From assembly GCA_009377525.1 (NCBI GenBank), contig WHTW01000008.1, forward strand, positions 34,019 through 98,018: DNA of 64,000 nt, given 5' to 3'. Source of the stretch: Rhodospirillales bacterium (GTDB lineage Bacteria; Pseudomonadota; Alphaproteobacteria; Reyranellales; Reyranellaceae). Below are positions 35,574 to 44,655 of this stretch, one piece after another. The translations under genes and the position numbers were made by a program. Position 1 is the stretch's first letter; each line of letters starts with the position of its first letter. The notes under the pieces were generated by a model. The model was not told where the DNA came from. It worked only from the letters and a program-made list of their open reading frames with translations, and made no database searches.

Positions 35574-35688
35574 ATCGCTTGCGTCGCGAAGAGGGTGCTG
35601 GGCAAAAACTTCCTTCGGAAACGAACGCGGGAGTAGCCCGTCTTCGGTAGCCATTCCCAACCTCCAAAGCTGAACACGGGAGATGACC

Positions 35689-36123
35689 ATGAGCTTTCGA
35701 AGAGTCCTTGTTGCAGTCGATAGTGAGCCGATCGCCGCGCACGCCGCCGACGTGGGTGTCGAGCTTGCACGTTCGCTTGGCGCTGACGTAGCGCTTGTCC
35801 ACGCCATCGACACGTCTACCAACTATGGCGCCGATACCGGAATTTCGCCAAACGAATTGATCGATCGGGCCAAGCAAGACGGAAAGCGGCTGTTGGAAGG
35901 CTTCCGTCAGCGCCTGTCGCTGCAACCGTCGGCGCTCGAGTTCGTCGTTGCAGGAACGCCCGCCGACGAGATCGTGAAGGCTGCCGGAGAATGGCCCGCG
36001 GATCTCATCGTGATCGGCAGCCACGGCCGCGGGGGCGTGCAACGCGCCTTGCTGGGCAGCGTCGCCGAGGGGGTCATGCGTCGCGCTTCCTGCCCCGTTC
36101 TCGTCATACGAGCGAAGGAGTGA
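35689..36123 (+). CDS. Universal stress protein, UspA family
   Basis: 144 residues from the ATG at 35689 (GGGAG 8 nt upstream; an ATG at 35683 is too close). The ATP-binding Usp pattern is present: VLVAVDSEPIAA at the start and GSHGRGGVQRALLGSVAE near the C-terminus, where Gly-x2-Gly-x9-Gly-Ser binds the phosphates. Its stop overlaps the GTG start of the P-type ATPase, so stress signalling and proton pumping are probably co-expressed. Confidence 0.93.
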   Translation: MSFRRVLVAVDSEPIAAHAADVGVELARSLGADVALVHAIDTSTNYGADTGISPNELIDRAKQDGKRLLEGFRQRLSLQPSALEFVVAGTPADEIVKAAGEWPADLIVIGSHGRGGVQRALLGSVAEGVMRRASCPVLVIRAKE

Positions 36124-38582
36124 ACAGACCGCGAGACATAGCCGGACACAGGCAGGGTAACCCTATCCTGCCAAACGCTGCCGCCACGCTTTCCGCTTTT
36201 GGCTCCAGCCGCGAGAGCGGGCTGCGAAGCGAGGATGCAACCGCTCGATTCGCCCGGGAAGGAGCCAACGACATCCCGGAAGAAAAGCCCCGTCCGTTCG
36301 CTCGTCTCGCGCGCAAGTTCTGGGGCCTGTCGGCCTGGATGATCGAGCTGATCGTCCTTCTATCCTTCACCCTGCACAAATGGGCCGACCTGTGGGTCGC
36401 TCTGTCGCTTCTCGTCATCAACGCCATTCTCAGCTTTCTTCAGGAGCAGCGCGCCTCGGCCGCCGTATCGGCGCTGCGCCACCGCCTGCAGGTGGCGGCA
36501 CGCGTGCTCCGCGACGGAGCCTGGCAAACGATCCCGGCACCGAACCTCGTTCGGGGCGACGTTGTCCGGGTCCGGTCCGGCGACTTCGTTCCGGCCGATG
36601 TGCAGATCGTCGAGGGGGCCTTGCAGGTCGACCAGTCCGTGCTCACCGGCGAGTCACAGGAGCTCACCAGGACGAACGACGACGCTCTCTATTCGGGATC
36701 GATCGTGCGACAGGGCGAGGCGACCGCCGTGGTCGTCGCGACCGGCGAGCGGACCTATTTCGGCCGCACCACGCGTCTCGTCGAAAGCGCGCACCCGAAG
36801 CTGCACGTCGAAGAGGTCATTACGCGGGTCGTCAAATGGCTGTTCCTCATCGTCGGCATCCTCGTCGCGGTGGCAATCATCGCCTCGCTGGTCGAGGGCT
36901 TGCCGCTTGTCGACATCCTGCCGCTCTCGCTGGTGCTGCTGATGAGCGCCGTGCCTGTGGCCCTGCCGGTAATGTTCACCGTGAGCATGGCCGTCGGGTC
37001 CATGGAGCTTGCGCGCCGCGGCGTGCTCGTCACGCGGCTCAGCGCGGCCGAGGATGCAGCGAACATGGATGTCGTCTGCGCCGACAAGACCGGGACGCTC
37101 ACGATGAACCGGCTGTCACTCACCGGGGCGCTCCCTCAGCCGGGACTCGCCGAGGACGACGTGGTACGCGACGGCGCCCTGGCGTCGACCGAGGCGAACC
37201 AAGACCCGATCGATCTCGCCTTCCTGCGCGCGGCCCGAGAGCGCCAGCTCCTCCAGGGCACGGAAAGGACGCACTCGTTCACGCCCTTTTCGCCCCAGAC
37301 CCGCCGGACCGAAGCGCTCGTCGAGAGCGGCGGGCGCAAGATCCGCGTGATGAAGGGGGCCCTGCGCACCGTGGCAGAGGCAGTGGGCCTCGACGCTTCG
37401 GCGATTGAGGCCCTCGAGGCGCGCGCCACGGAAGAGGCGCAGAAAGGCGTCCGCGTTCTCGCTGTTGCGCGTGCGGACGGCGACGAGCCGTTGCAGCTCG
37501 TCGGCCTCGCGCTTCTCTATGATGCGCCTCGTCCCGACTCGCGCCAGCTCATCGACGAGCTGCGCTCGCTGGGTGTCACCGTGAAGATGCTGACCGGCGA
37601 TGCCCTCCCCGTTGCACGCGAGGTTGCGCGCGAGCTCGGCCTTGGCGAAGTCATTCGGGGGCCCGAGTTGCGCGCCGCGCGGGGTGCGCCGACGGCGCAT
37701 GCGGCTGAACTCGTCCAAGGGTCGAGTGGCTTCGCAGAAGTGTTTCCGGAAGACAAGTTCCTCGTCGTCGAGAGCCTGCAGGCAGCCGGCCATGTCGTCG
37801 GCATGACCGGCGACGGCGTCAACGATGCACCGGCCCTGCGCCAGGCCGAAGTCGGCATCGCCGTCAGCGGCGCGACCGATGTCGCCAAGGGAGCGGCCAG
37901 CGTGGTGCTGACGACGGAGGGTCTCGGGGGCATCATTGACCTGGTCAAGAATGGACGTGCGATCTATCAGCGCGTCCTCACCTGGATCGTCAACAAGGTG
38001 AGCCGGACCATCCTGAAGGCCGGCTTCGTGGTGATCGCGTTTCTCGTCACTGATAAGTTCGTCATTTCCGCCCTGGGGATGATCGTCCTCGTGTTCATGA
38101 CGGACTTCGTCAAGATCGCGCTGTCGACGGACAACGTGCGTCCCTCGCAGAGGCCGGAAACCTGGAACATCGGCCCGCTGGTGACGCTTGCCGTTCTCCT
38201 CGGGTTGGTCATGCTGATCGAGGCGCTGAGCCTGCTCGCCATCGGGTGGCAGCGCTTCGACCTCGGCAACGACCCCGGCCGGTTGCAGACATTCACGTTT
38301 CAGACACTGTTGTTCTTCGCGCTATTCTCCATCGTGTCGATTCGCGAGCGTCGGGCATTCTGGGCCTCGCGACCGAGCACGGTACTCGCCGCGGCGCTCC
38401 TCGCCGATGCATTCCTAGGGATACTGATTGGCATCTACGGTCTGGCTGAATTGCGACCGCTGCCACTGGCTCAAACGGCGTTGATCGTCGGCTTTGCACT
38501 CGTCTGCACGCTAGGTGTCAACGACTTCATCAAATCAGCCTTCATCGCGCGTTATCCGAAAAGGGCACCGCTTCAAGGTTAA
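36120..38582 (+). CDS. Plasma-membrane proton-efflux P-type ATPase (P3A)
   Basis: 820 residues. The phosphorylation site is D322 in CADKTGTLT. Other P-type landmarks: TGES in QSVLTGESQELT (actuator), MLTGDALPVARE, and TGDGVNDAPALRQAEVGIA (hinge). Ten membrane helices are expected, with an M4 PVALPV segment and the plant/fungal-like helices of H+-ATPases. It would export protons. There is no ATG near the N-terminus; a GTG at 36120 overlaps the UspA stop (GTGA) with GAAGGAG abutting it, which is tight spacing, so a slightly later start cannot be excluded. It resembles archaeal and bacterial P3A pumps. Confidence 0.93.
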   Translation: MNRPRDIAGHRQGNPILPNAAATLSAFGSSRESGLRSEDATARFAREGANDIPEEKPRPFARLARKFWGLSAWMIELIVLLSFTLHKWADLWVALSLLVINAILSFLQEQRASAAVSALRHRLQVAARVLRDGAWQTIPAPNLVRGDVVRVRSGDFVPADVQIVEGALQVDQSVLTGESQELTRTNDDALYSGSIVRQGEATAVVVATGERTYFGRTTRLVESAHPKLHVEEVITRVVKWLFLIVGILVAVAIIASLVEGLPLVDILPLSLVLLMSAVPVALPVMFTVSMAVGSMELARRGVLVTRLSAAEDAANMDVVCADKTGTLTMNRLSLTGALPQPGLAEDDVVRDGALASTEANQDPIDLAFLRAARERQLLQGTERTHSFTPFSPQTRRTEALVESGGRKIRVMKGALRTVAEAVGLDASAIEALEARATEEAQKGVRVLAVARADGDEPLQLVGLALLYDAPRPDSRQLIDELRSLGVTVKMLTGDALPVAREVARELGLGEVIRGPELRAARGAPTAHAAELVQGSSGFAEVFPEDKFLVVESLQAAGHVVGMTGDGVNDAPALRQAEVGIAVSGATDVAKGAASVVLTTEGLGGIIDLVKNGRAIYQRVLTWIVNKVSRTILKAGFVVIAFLVTDKFVISALGMIVLVFMTDFVKIALSTDNVRPSQRPETWNIGPLVTLAVLLGLVMLIEALSLLAIGWQRFDLGNDPGRLQTFTFQTLLFFALFSIVSIRERRAFWASRPSTVLAAALLADAFLGILIGIYGLAELRPLPLAQTALIVGFALVCTLGVNDFIKSAFIARYPKRAPLQG

Positions 38583-38857
38583 GGCCATGCCATCTGCTGG
38601 AAGCGCGAGTTGAGCGATCAAGCCGGACCTCGTCGCGACCCCGACTGATACCAGGCGGCGATGTCCGGGATCGGCGCGCGGCCGTCCGGGCAGCACGCAC
38701 CATCTTTCGCATTTCTCCGGAATCACCCTTAAGGGTGTTCCAATCCTGGTCAGGCAAGGGCAGCCATCAGAGGAAGTAATCGAAGGACCCTCGACGAGCA
38801 GTGAGTCACTCGCTACTGTTTGCGAACAAGTCGCATTTGCGATACCAAGGGCCGCCA
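38583..38857. other. Intergenic region with a 14-bp perfect palindrome
   Basis: 275 bp between the H+-ATPase and FTR1 genes. The only structure seen is CACCCTTAAGGGTG at 38724-38737, a perfect palindrome about 120 bp upstream of the iron permease start, which could be an operator. No gene is supported here; short open frames look like chance. Confidence 0.5.
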
Positions 38858-40780
38858 ATGATCTCCCGTGCAATAGCGTTCTGCTTCCTGCTCCTCGCCA
38901 ATTTCTCCGTCGTGGTCGCAGTCCGCGCCGACACCGCCTCAGTCCTTACGATCTGGCGCCTGCTCGACTACATGGCCGTGGATTATCGCGAGGCCGTTCG
39001 CGACGGAGCCGTCATCAGCGCAGACGAATACGCGGAAATGGTCGAGTTCGTCGGCTCGGTGAAGGAACGGCTCGCGACCCTGCCGCCGTCCGGCGACAAG
39101 GCGAATCTCGAGAAGCGGGCAGCCGACCTTCAAGTTGCAATCGACCGGAAAGAGGCGCCCGAGCTCGTCGCCAACCAGGCGCGATCCCTCGCAGCGGACC
39201 TGATCAAAGCCTATCCGGTGCCCCTGACGCCGACCGCCGTTCCCGACGTCGAGCGGGGGCGAGCGCTCTACGCCGAGAGTTGCGCGAGCTGTCACGGCGC
39301 TGACGGCAACGGCAAGGGTGTTGCCGCAGCCGGATTGAACCCGCCGCCCATCGCCTTCACGGACAAGAAGCGCGCCGGCGAGCGCAGCATTTTTGCGCTC
39401 TATCAGGTGATCGAGCAGGGCATCGACGGCACCAGCATGGCCAGCTTCGCTCATGTGGCTCCGCAGGACCGATGGGCCCTCGCCTTTTACACCGGTGCAC
39501 TGGCGTATCCGGCGGCAGATGCCGGCAAGAGCGAGCAGGCGTGGAAGGCCGATGCCGATTTGCGCCGTCTCACCACCTTGACCAGCCTGATCCAGGACAG
39601 GCCGGCGGCACTCGTGGCCAGATTGGGCGAGGCCAAGGCCGACGAGATCACCGCATACCTGCGCCGCAACCCCGGGGCCGTCGTCCAGCAGACCAGTGCG
39701 CCGCTCGTGCTGGCCCGCACGCGACTCGGCGGGGCCGTCGCCGCCTACGAAAAGTACGATCGCCGCGCCGCGACCGATCTTGCCCTGTCGGCCTACCTCG
39801 ACGGCGTCGAGCCCATCGAGCCGCTGCTGGCGGTCCACGACAATGCGCTGAAGGCCCGGATCGAGGGCGCGATGGGTGAATTGCGCGCCGCCATCAAGGG
39901 CGGCGCAGCGGTCGAAGACGTGCGCGCGCAGGTCAAGGCTCTGGACGATTTGTTGAGCGATGCCGAAGCCGCGCTCGATCCCCGACGGGCGACGGCGTCC
40001 GCAAGCTTCTTCGGCGCGTTCACGGTTCTGCTGCGCGAGGCGCTGGAAGCGCTGCTGATCGTGGTCGTGATGCTCACGATTCTGCGCAAGGCGGAGCGAC
40101 GAGACGTCGAAGCCTACGTCCATGGCGGCTGGATCGCGGCGCTGGTCGCGGGGGCGCTGACCTGGGCGGTGGCGACCTATCTGATTTCCATCAGCGGCGC
40201 CGACCGCGAGCTCACCGAGGGCTTCGGATCGCTGCTGGCGGCGGTCGTCCTGCTGTGGGTCGGTATCTGGATGCACGGCAAGAGCCAGGCCGATGCGTGG
40301 CAGCGCTACATCCGGGACAAGCTCGGCCATGCGCTGTCACGAAAGTCCGCCTGGGGTCTGTTCGGACTGGCGTTCGTCGTCGTCTATCGCGAAGCATTCG
40401 AAACGATCCTGTTCTACGTCGCCATCTGGAACGAGGAGAACGCCGGCGCGGTCGTCGCCGGCGCCGGTGCGGCCGTCGTCGTCCTGGCGGCCGTCGCCTG
40501 GGCCTTGATGCGCTACGGTCGCGCGCTGCCCATCGGAAAATTTCTTGCCTATAGTTCGATCCTGATCGCGGTGCTGTGCGTCGTGCTGATGGGCAAAGGC
40601 GTGTCGGCGTTGCAGGAAGCCGGTTGGCTGCCGGTCGACCCGCTTGCCGGCTTCCTCCGTGTGGAGGTCCTCGGCCTCTACCCGACCGTCCAGGGAATCG
40701 CCGCGCAAGCCGTCATGGCGGCGTTGTTGCTGATCGGCTTCTGGTACAACCGGCGCTCTACTCGCGGCCACCTTGGCTAG
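38858..40780 (+). CDS. FTR1-family iron permease fused to an N-terminal cytochrome c domain
   Basis: 640 residues. A signal peptide (residues 1 to about 22, ending near VRADTA) leads into a periplasmic region with a c-type haem site CASCH (C142, C145, H146), then a helical stretch, then an FTR1 membrane domain (about residues 385-640) with the paired Glu motifs REALEALL and YREAFETIL that carry iron. It likely takes up Fe(III)/Fe(II) with electron transfer built in. The start at 38858 has AAGGG nearby; an ATG-like start at 38801 lies before the signal. A long antisense frame is a shadow. Confidence 0.92.
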   Translation: MISRAIAFCFLLLANFSVVVAVRADTASVLTIWRLLDYMAVDYREAVRDGAVISADEYAEMVEFVGSVKERLATLPPSGDKANLEKRAADLQVAIDRKEAPELVANQARSLAADLIKAYPVPLTPTAVPDVERGRALYAESCASCHGADGNGKGVAAAGLNPPPIAFTDKKRAGERSIFALYQVIEQGIDGTSMASFAHVAPQDRWALAFYTGALAYPAADAGKSEQAWKADADLRRLTTLTSLIQDRPAALVARLGEAKADEITAYLRRNPGAVVQQTSAPLVLARTRLGGAVAAYEKYDRRAATDLALSAYLDGVEPIEPLLAVHDNALKARIEGAMGELRAAIKGGAAVEDVRAQVKALDDLLSDAEAALDPRRATASASFFGAFTVLLREALEALLIVVVMLTILRKAERRDVEAYVHGGWIAALVAGALTWAVATYLISISGADRELTEGFGSLLAAVVLLWVGIWMHGKSQADAWQRYIRDKLGHALSRKSAWGLFGLAFVVVYREAFETILFYVAIWNEENAGAVVAGAGAAVVVLAAVAWALMRYGRALPIGKFLAYSSILIAVLCVVLMGKGVSALQEAGWLPVDPLAGFLRVEVLGLYPTVQGIAAQAVMAALLLIGFWYNRRSTRGHLG

Positions 40781-40853
40781 GCGCGTTCGGCCAAGATGAA
40801 TGAAGGCGCGCTCCTGAAGCAATCCCATGAATTTTCGGCCAGGCTTCTCAGTG

Positions 40854-41054
40854 CTAGAGATTTCCGCCTGGATGGAACTTCTCTGACACGAGTTGGCCGG
40901 TTCTTGGATTGACCAAGTGGACCTGCCCGCATGCAAGACAAGTCTGAGGAACAACCGCCTCGATCTCCGTGTCTCCATCGTTGGCCGAGCCCTGCACATT
41001 CAGGTTGGTCACGGGGCAGCAAGTAAAGCTGGTTGAGGAGGTCCGCAACCACAT
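40854..41054 (-). CDS. Small zinc-ribbon-like protein
   Basis: 66 residues, codons consistent with translation. The pattern CPVTNLNVQG and QTCLACGQVHLVNPRTG places Cys pairs as in a small zinc-ribbon family common in Bradyrhizobium and relatives, where members end in HLVNPKTG. Function unknown. The stretch before the first CPVTN is not conserved, so the start codon is doubtful. Confidence 0.6.
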   Translation of the reverse strand: MWLRTSSTSFTCCPVTNLNVQGSANDGDTEIEAVVPQTCLACGQVHLVNPRTGQLVSEKFHPGGNL

Positions 41055-41150
41055 ACGCTCAATGGCGTCCGACTACGAGCAGATGCCCTCAGATGCGCCC
41101 CAATACACCGGTCCAGAACGTCGCGCGTCCATCAAGTCAGCCGCAGCCGA

Positions 41151-41822
41151 TTATCGCTGGGCGCCCGCCTCGACCGGCAGCCCGGCGGCGCGCCATTCCG
41201 GTAGTCCGTCTTCCAGACGGCGGACCTTGAAGCCGCGGGCCCTGAGCATCGCCACGGCCTCATAGGACAGCACGCAGTACGGGCCGCGGCAGTACGCCAC
41301 GATCTCCCGATCGGGATCGAGATCGACCAGCCGCTTTTCGAGCTCGCTCAGTGGAAGGTTGATAGCGCCCGGCAGATGGCCAAGCGCGAACTCGTCCTCC
41401 GGCCTGACGTCGAGCACCGTCACGATCCCTGCCTTGAGCCGATCCATGAGTTCCGGGCGGGAGACGGCTTCCAGGCTGTCGCGGTCATTGAAGTAGCTGC
41501 GTACGACGCGCTCGACCTCGGCCGACTGGAGCTCGGCGATGCGCCGGAGGGACGTCAGCAGACCCAGAACGGCATCGTCCGCCAACCGATAAAAGACGAA
41601 CTTGCCGTCCCGCCGGGCAGCGACCAGCCCGGTGCGGCGCAGGTGCTGGAGATGCTGCGACGCATTGGCGACAGAGACCCGCGTCCGATCTGCCAGCACC
41701 TCGACGCTGCGCTCACCCTGGGCAAGCTGCTCCAGGAGTTCCAGGCGATGCGGGTGAGCCACCGCTTTCGCCACGGCCGCGAATAGGGCGAACAGGGCTT
41801 GCTTGGGGCTCTCGCTTGACAT
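41151..41822 (-). CDS. ArsR-family repressor fused to a rhodanese domain
   Basis: 223 residues. Residues 1 to about 100 form an ArsR winged helix (RVSVANASQHLQHLRRTGLV); residues 125-220 form a rhodanese domain with the active loop CRGPYC (C178, C183). There is no Cys in the ArsR part, so the likely sensor is the rhodanese, where Cys can form a persulfide. That fits a sulfane-sulfur-responsive repressor. It is divergent from a sulfur-handling operon, and a 10-bp perfect palindrome lies between them (41842-41869). Confidence 0.93.
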   Translation of the reverse strand: MSSESPKQALFALFAAVAKAVAHPHRLELLEQLAQGERSVEVLADRTRVSVANASQHLQHLRRTGLVAARRDGKFVFYRLADDAVLGLLTSLRRIAELQSAEVERVVRSYFNDRDSLEAVSRPELMDRLKAGIVTVLDVRPEDEFALGHLPGAINLPLSELEKRLVDLDPDREIVAYCRGPYCVLSYEAVAMLRARGFKVRRLEDGLPEWRAAGLPVEAGAQR

Positions 41823-41841
41823 CCTCGGACAATCGTCATTA

Positions 41842-41869
41842 CATCATTCAAGAAAGTTATTGAATGATG
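41842..41869. promoter_or_regulatory. Candidate operator of the ArsR-rhodanese regulator
   Basis: CATCATTCAA (41842-41851), 8 bp, TTGAATGATG (41860-41869) is a perfect 10-bp inverted repeat in the 79-bp gap between the divergent arsR-rhodanese gene and the fatty-acid hydroxylase operon. AT-rich inverted repeats of this spacing are typical of ArsR-family operators, and its position would let the repressor control both directions. Confidence 0.75.
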
Positions 41870-41901
41870 ACGTAGTCGCAGCGGCCCGTCAAGGCCGCTG
41901 T

Positions 41902-42759
41902 ATGCGAGATATGAACTTGGCTGAAATCCTGCTCACCTACGAGCCCGCGATCCGCGTCGGCGCCTTCGCCGCCATCTTCATGGCGATGGCGCTTTGGGAG
42001 TTGCTGGCGCCCCGGCGACGCCAGGCCATCTGGCGTCTTCGGCGCTGGCCGAGCAATCTCGGCATCGTCGTGCTCAACACGCTACTCGTCCGCCTCGCCT
42101 TCCCGACCGCGGCCGTCGGCGTGGCGCTGCTGGCCGAATCCCGTGGCTGGGGACTGTTCCCTGCGCTGAATGCGCCGCCTTGGCTCGCCGTCGTCGCTGC
42201 GGTGATGCTCCTCGACCTCGCCATCTACCTGCAGCACGTTCTTTTCCATGCCGTGCCGGTGCTGTGGCGGTTGCATCGGATGCACCATGCCGACCTCGAA
42301 TTCGACGTAAGGACAGGTGCGCGCTTTCATCCGATCGAAATCCTGCTCTCCATGGCGATCAAGCTCGGCGTCGTTGCCGCGCTCGGCGCGCCGGCGGTGG
42401 CGGTACTGATCTTCGAGGTCCTGCTCAACGCCACCTCGATGTTCAATCACGGCAACGTCCGCCTTCCGCAGCGCCTCGACCGCGTGCTGCGCTGGCTCGT
42501 CGTCACGCCTGACATGCACCGTGTCCACCATTCGGTGGTGCCGCGCGAGACCAACAGCAATTTCGGCTTCAACCTGCCCTGGTGGGACCACCTGTTCGGC
42601 ACCTACCGGGCACAGCCGCAAGCGGGCCACCAGGCAATGACCATCGGCATCGAGCAGTTCCGCGACCCGCGTGACCTACGGCTCGACCTCATGCTGTTGC
42701 AGCCATTCCGCGACGACGACCGCAGCTACCCGCTCGGCCGGCGAGAGCCCGCCGCATGA
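41902..42759 (+). CDS. Sterol desaturase / fatty-acid hydroxylase family protein
   Basis: 285 residues, with four or five membrane helices. A di-iron membrane oxygenase with His boxes HVLFH (H112, H116), HRMHH (H125, H128, H129), RFHP (H143), MFNHGN (H183) and HRVHHS (H206, H209, H210). It hydroxylates or desaturates a lipid. The first gene of the ArsR-rhodanese-controlled set; its stop overlaps the VTT gene start (ATGA). Two nearby ATG codons (41902, 41911) are possible. Confidence 0.92.
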   Translation: MRDMNLAEILLTYEPAIRVGAFAAIFMAMALWELLAPRRRQAIWRLRRWPSNLGIVVLNTLLVRLAFPTAAVGVALLAESRGWGLFPALNAPPWLAVVAAVMLLDLAIYLQHVLFHAVPVLWRLHRMHHADLEFDVRTGARFHPIEILLSMAIKLGVVAALGAPAVAVLIFEVLLNATSMFNHGNVRLPQRLDRVLRWLVVTPDMHRVHHSVVPRETNSNFGFNLPWWDHLFGTYRAQPQAGHQAMTIGIEQFRDPRDLRLDLMLLQPFRDDDRSYPLGRREPAA

Positions 42760-43454
42760 CGCCGCGGGCCATCCTCCCCCGCCTCGTGCTCGGGGTCGTG
42801 ATCGCGGGCTTGACGATCTGGCTGGCGCTCAATCGGGACAGCCTTGATCCGGCGCTGATCGAGAGCTCGATCCACGATCTCGGCCTCTGGACGCCGCTGG
42901 CACATGTCGGGCTCTTCGCGCTGGCGACGGTCTTCTTTGTTCCGGGAGCGATCTTCGGCCTTGCCGGCGGCGCCCTGTTCGGCCCGCTGTGGGGAACGGT
43001 CCTGAACCTCGCCGGTGCAATTTTGGGTGCGTCCGCGTCGTTTCTGATCGCACGCTATCTCGCGGCGGATTGGGTCAGGCGCAAGGCTGGCGGACGGCTT
43101 GAGCGGCTGATCGCGGGCGTCGAGGCGGAAGGCTGGCGCTTCGTCGCGTTTACGCGCTTGGTGCCGCTGTTCCCGTTCAACCTCCTCAATTACGCGCTCG
43201 GCCTGACGCGCATCCCCCTGACGCACTATGTCCTCGCCTCGCTCGTCTGCATGGCACCGGGCACGCTCGCTTACACTTGGCTGGGCCACGCCGGCCGCGA
43301 AGCGCTCGTCGGCGACGACAGTGCCATCCGCTATGGCCTCGTCGCGCTCGCACTTCTCGCCGCAGTCGCCTTCCTGGCTCGGCTTGTTCGCCGGATACGC
43401 GCCGCAGGACTGGGTGAGCCGCCGGCGAAACGCAGATCGGGGGCTGAGTCATGA
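42756..43454 (+). CDS. TVP38/TMEM64 family membrane protein (VTT domain)
   Basis: 232 residues, with about six membrane helices. The VTT/SNARE-associated domain shows FFVPGAIFGLAGGALFGPL and TRLVPLFPFNLLNYALGLT, the family's repeated inner-membrane motif. These proteins are implicated in lipid scrambling or polyprenyl-phosphate recycling. Here it is coupled by 4-nt overlaps to the hydroxylase before it and the membrane rhodanese after it. Confidence 0.92.
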   Translation: MTPRAILPRLVLGVVIAGLTIWLALNRDSLDPALIESSIHDLGLWTPLAHVGLFALATVFFVPGAIFGLAGGALFGPLWGTVLNLAGAILGASASFLIARYLAADWVRRKAGGRLERLIAGVEAEGWRFVAFTRLVPLFPFNLLNYALGLTRIPLTHYVLASLVCMAPGTLAYTWLGHAGREALVGDDSAIRYGLVALALLAAVAFLARLVRRIRAAGLGEPPAKRRSGAES

Positions 43455-44170
43455 GTGACCGCAGCAGCAAGGCATCTTGGCTTCCCAGCGCTGCGACGGC
43501 CTTGGCGATCCTCTCCTGCTATGGCACCACGGCGCTGATCGGATTGTTGTCGCTGCTTGGCGTCACGCTCGTAATCGACGAAGGTGTCTGGGTCGGTGCG
43601 ATCGCCATCTTCGCGGCGCTGGCCACCGTTGCCGTCGCCATGTCTTATCGGCGGCACCGTATCATTGGACCAACGGTGGTTGCCGCGCTGGGGCTCGGGC
43701 TCATTCTCTGGGCGATGTTCGGCTCGTACAGTCGCGTCATCGAGCTTGTTGGATTTGTCCTGCTGATAGCCGCTGCGCTATGGGATTGGCGCGCTGGTGT
43801 GAGCCGTGGCGGCGCGGCGGATGGAATCTCGTGGATCGAGGCACGCACTCTTGCGGACCACCTCAAGCGTGAGCCGGGGCCGGTCATCGTCGATGTGCGC
43901 GGGCCGGACGAGTTTCACGGTCCGCTCGGCCATGTCGCTAACGCGTTGAACTTTCCGGTCGGCGAGCTTCCGAATCGCTTGATGGAGATCAATCCGCTCA
44001 AGGACAAGCCGGTCATTCTGGTGTGCCGTACCGACAAGCGATCGGCCAACGCCGCAGCGTTGCTCCGCCATTCTGGATTCTGTGATGTCCACGTGCTGCG
44101 CGGTGGTATGGAGCAGTGGAAAGAGACCGGCCTGCCGGTTGAGCGCCGGACCGGCCTCGGACAGACGTGA
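43451..44170 (+). CDS. MerC-like membrane domain fused to a rhodanese domain
   Basis: 239 residues. Four membrane helices (about residues 15-115) resembling MerC/MerF-type domains, with a Cys in LSCYGTTALIG, lead into a cytoplasmic rhodanese domain with active Cys192 in VCRTDKRS and the helix ANALNFPVGELPNRL. It probably moves sulfane sulfur or a thiol-linked metal at the membrane face. It overlaps the VTT gene by 4 nt. This combination recalls YgaP and PRF-type proteins but in the reverse order of domains. Confidence 0.87.
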   Translation: MSDRSSKASWLPSAATALAILSCYGTTALIGLLSLLGVTLVIDEGVWVGAIAIFAALATVAVAMSYRRHRIIGPTVVAALGLGLILWAMFGSYSRVIELVGFVLLIAAALWDWRAGVSRGGAADGISWIEARTLADHLKREPGPVIVDVRGPDEFHGPLGHVANALNFPVGELPNRLMEINPLKDKPVILVCRTDKRSANAAALLRHSGFCDVHVLRGGMEQWKETGLPVERRTGLGQT

Positions 44171-44268
44171 AGGCGGGCCGGATGTCACCGGCGCATCTAG
44201 GCAGAGCGTCGTCGCCGATGCCGGCGCCGCGCCACAGGGCCAACGCCGCTCAATGATGGAGCAAGCCA

Positions 44269-44628
44269 ATGATGAGACCTTTGATTCCAATCGCTGCCGC
44301 AGGCGCAGCCGTTGCCCTTGTGCCAAGCTGGGTGTGGGCGCAGGGGCCGTCCGATCCCGAGAGGTATGGCTACGGCCCGCACATGATGGGATGGGGCGGA
44401 GGGTGGTACGGGATGGTACTCGGTCCGGTGTTCATGATCCTCGTACTGGCCGTGGTGATCGCGGTCGCGGTCCTTCTCGTCCGCTGGCTCGGCGGTCCCT
44501 GGCAGGGGACGGCGCCCCACCAATTGCCCCCCGGGCGCACACCGCTCGACATGCTCAAGGAGCGCTTCGCTCGCGGTGAGATTGACAAGGAGGAGTTCGA
44601 GGAGCGCCGCCGCGTGCTCGGCAACTGA
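44269..44628 (+). CDS. SHOCT-domain small membrane protein
   Basis: 119 residues. Signal-like start to about residue 25, then a short Gly/Tyr/Met-rich loop (GYGPHMMGWGGGWYG), one membrane helix (VFMILVLAVVIAVAVLLV) and a C-terminal SHOCT motif (DMLKERFARGEIDKEEFEER), which is thought to mediate oligomerisation. The His/Met cluster could bind a metal. Two adjacent ATG codons begin the frame (44269, 44272). Gap of 98 bp from the rhodanese gene. Confidence 0.88.
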   Translation: MMRPLIPIAAAGAAVALVPSWVWAQGPSDPERYGYGPHMMGWGGGWYGMVLGPVFMILVLAVVIAVAVLLVRWLGGPWQGTAPHQLPPGRTPLDMLKERFARGEIDKEEFEERRRVLGN

Positions 44629-44655
44629 ACCCGTCCTGCCTGAACCGGAGATGAG

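Noticed and set aside
44171..44268. Possible riboswitch or leader before the SHOCT gene
   Set aside because: The 98-bp gap contains no conserved fold that I can recognise.
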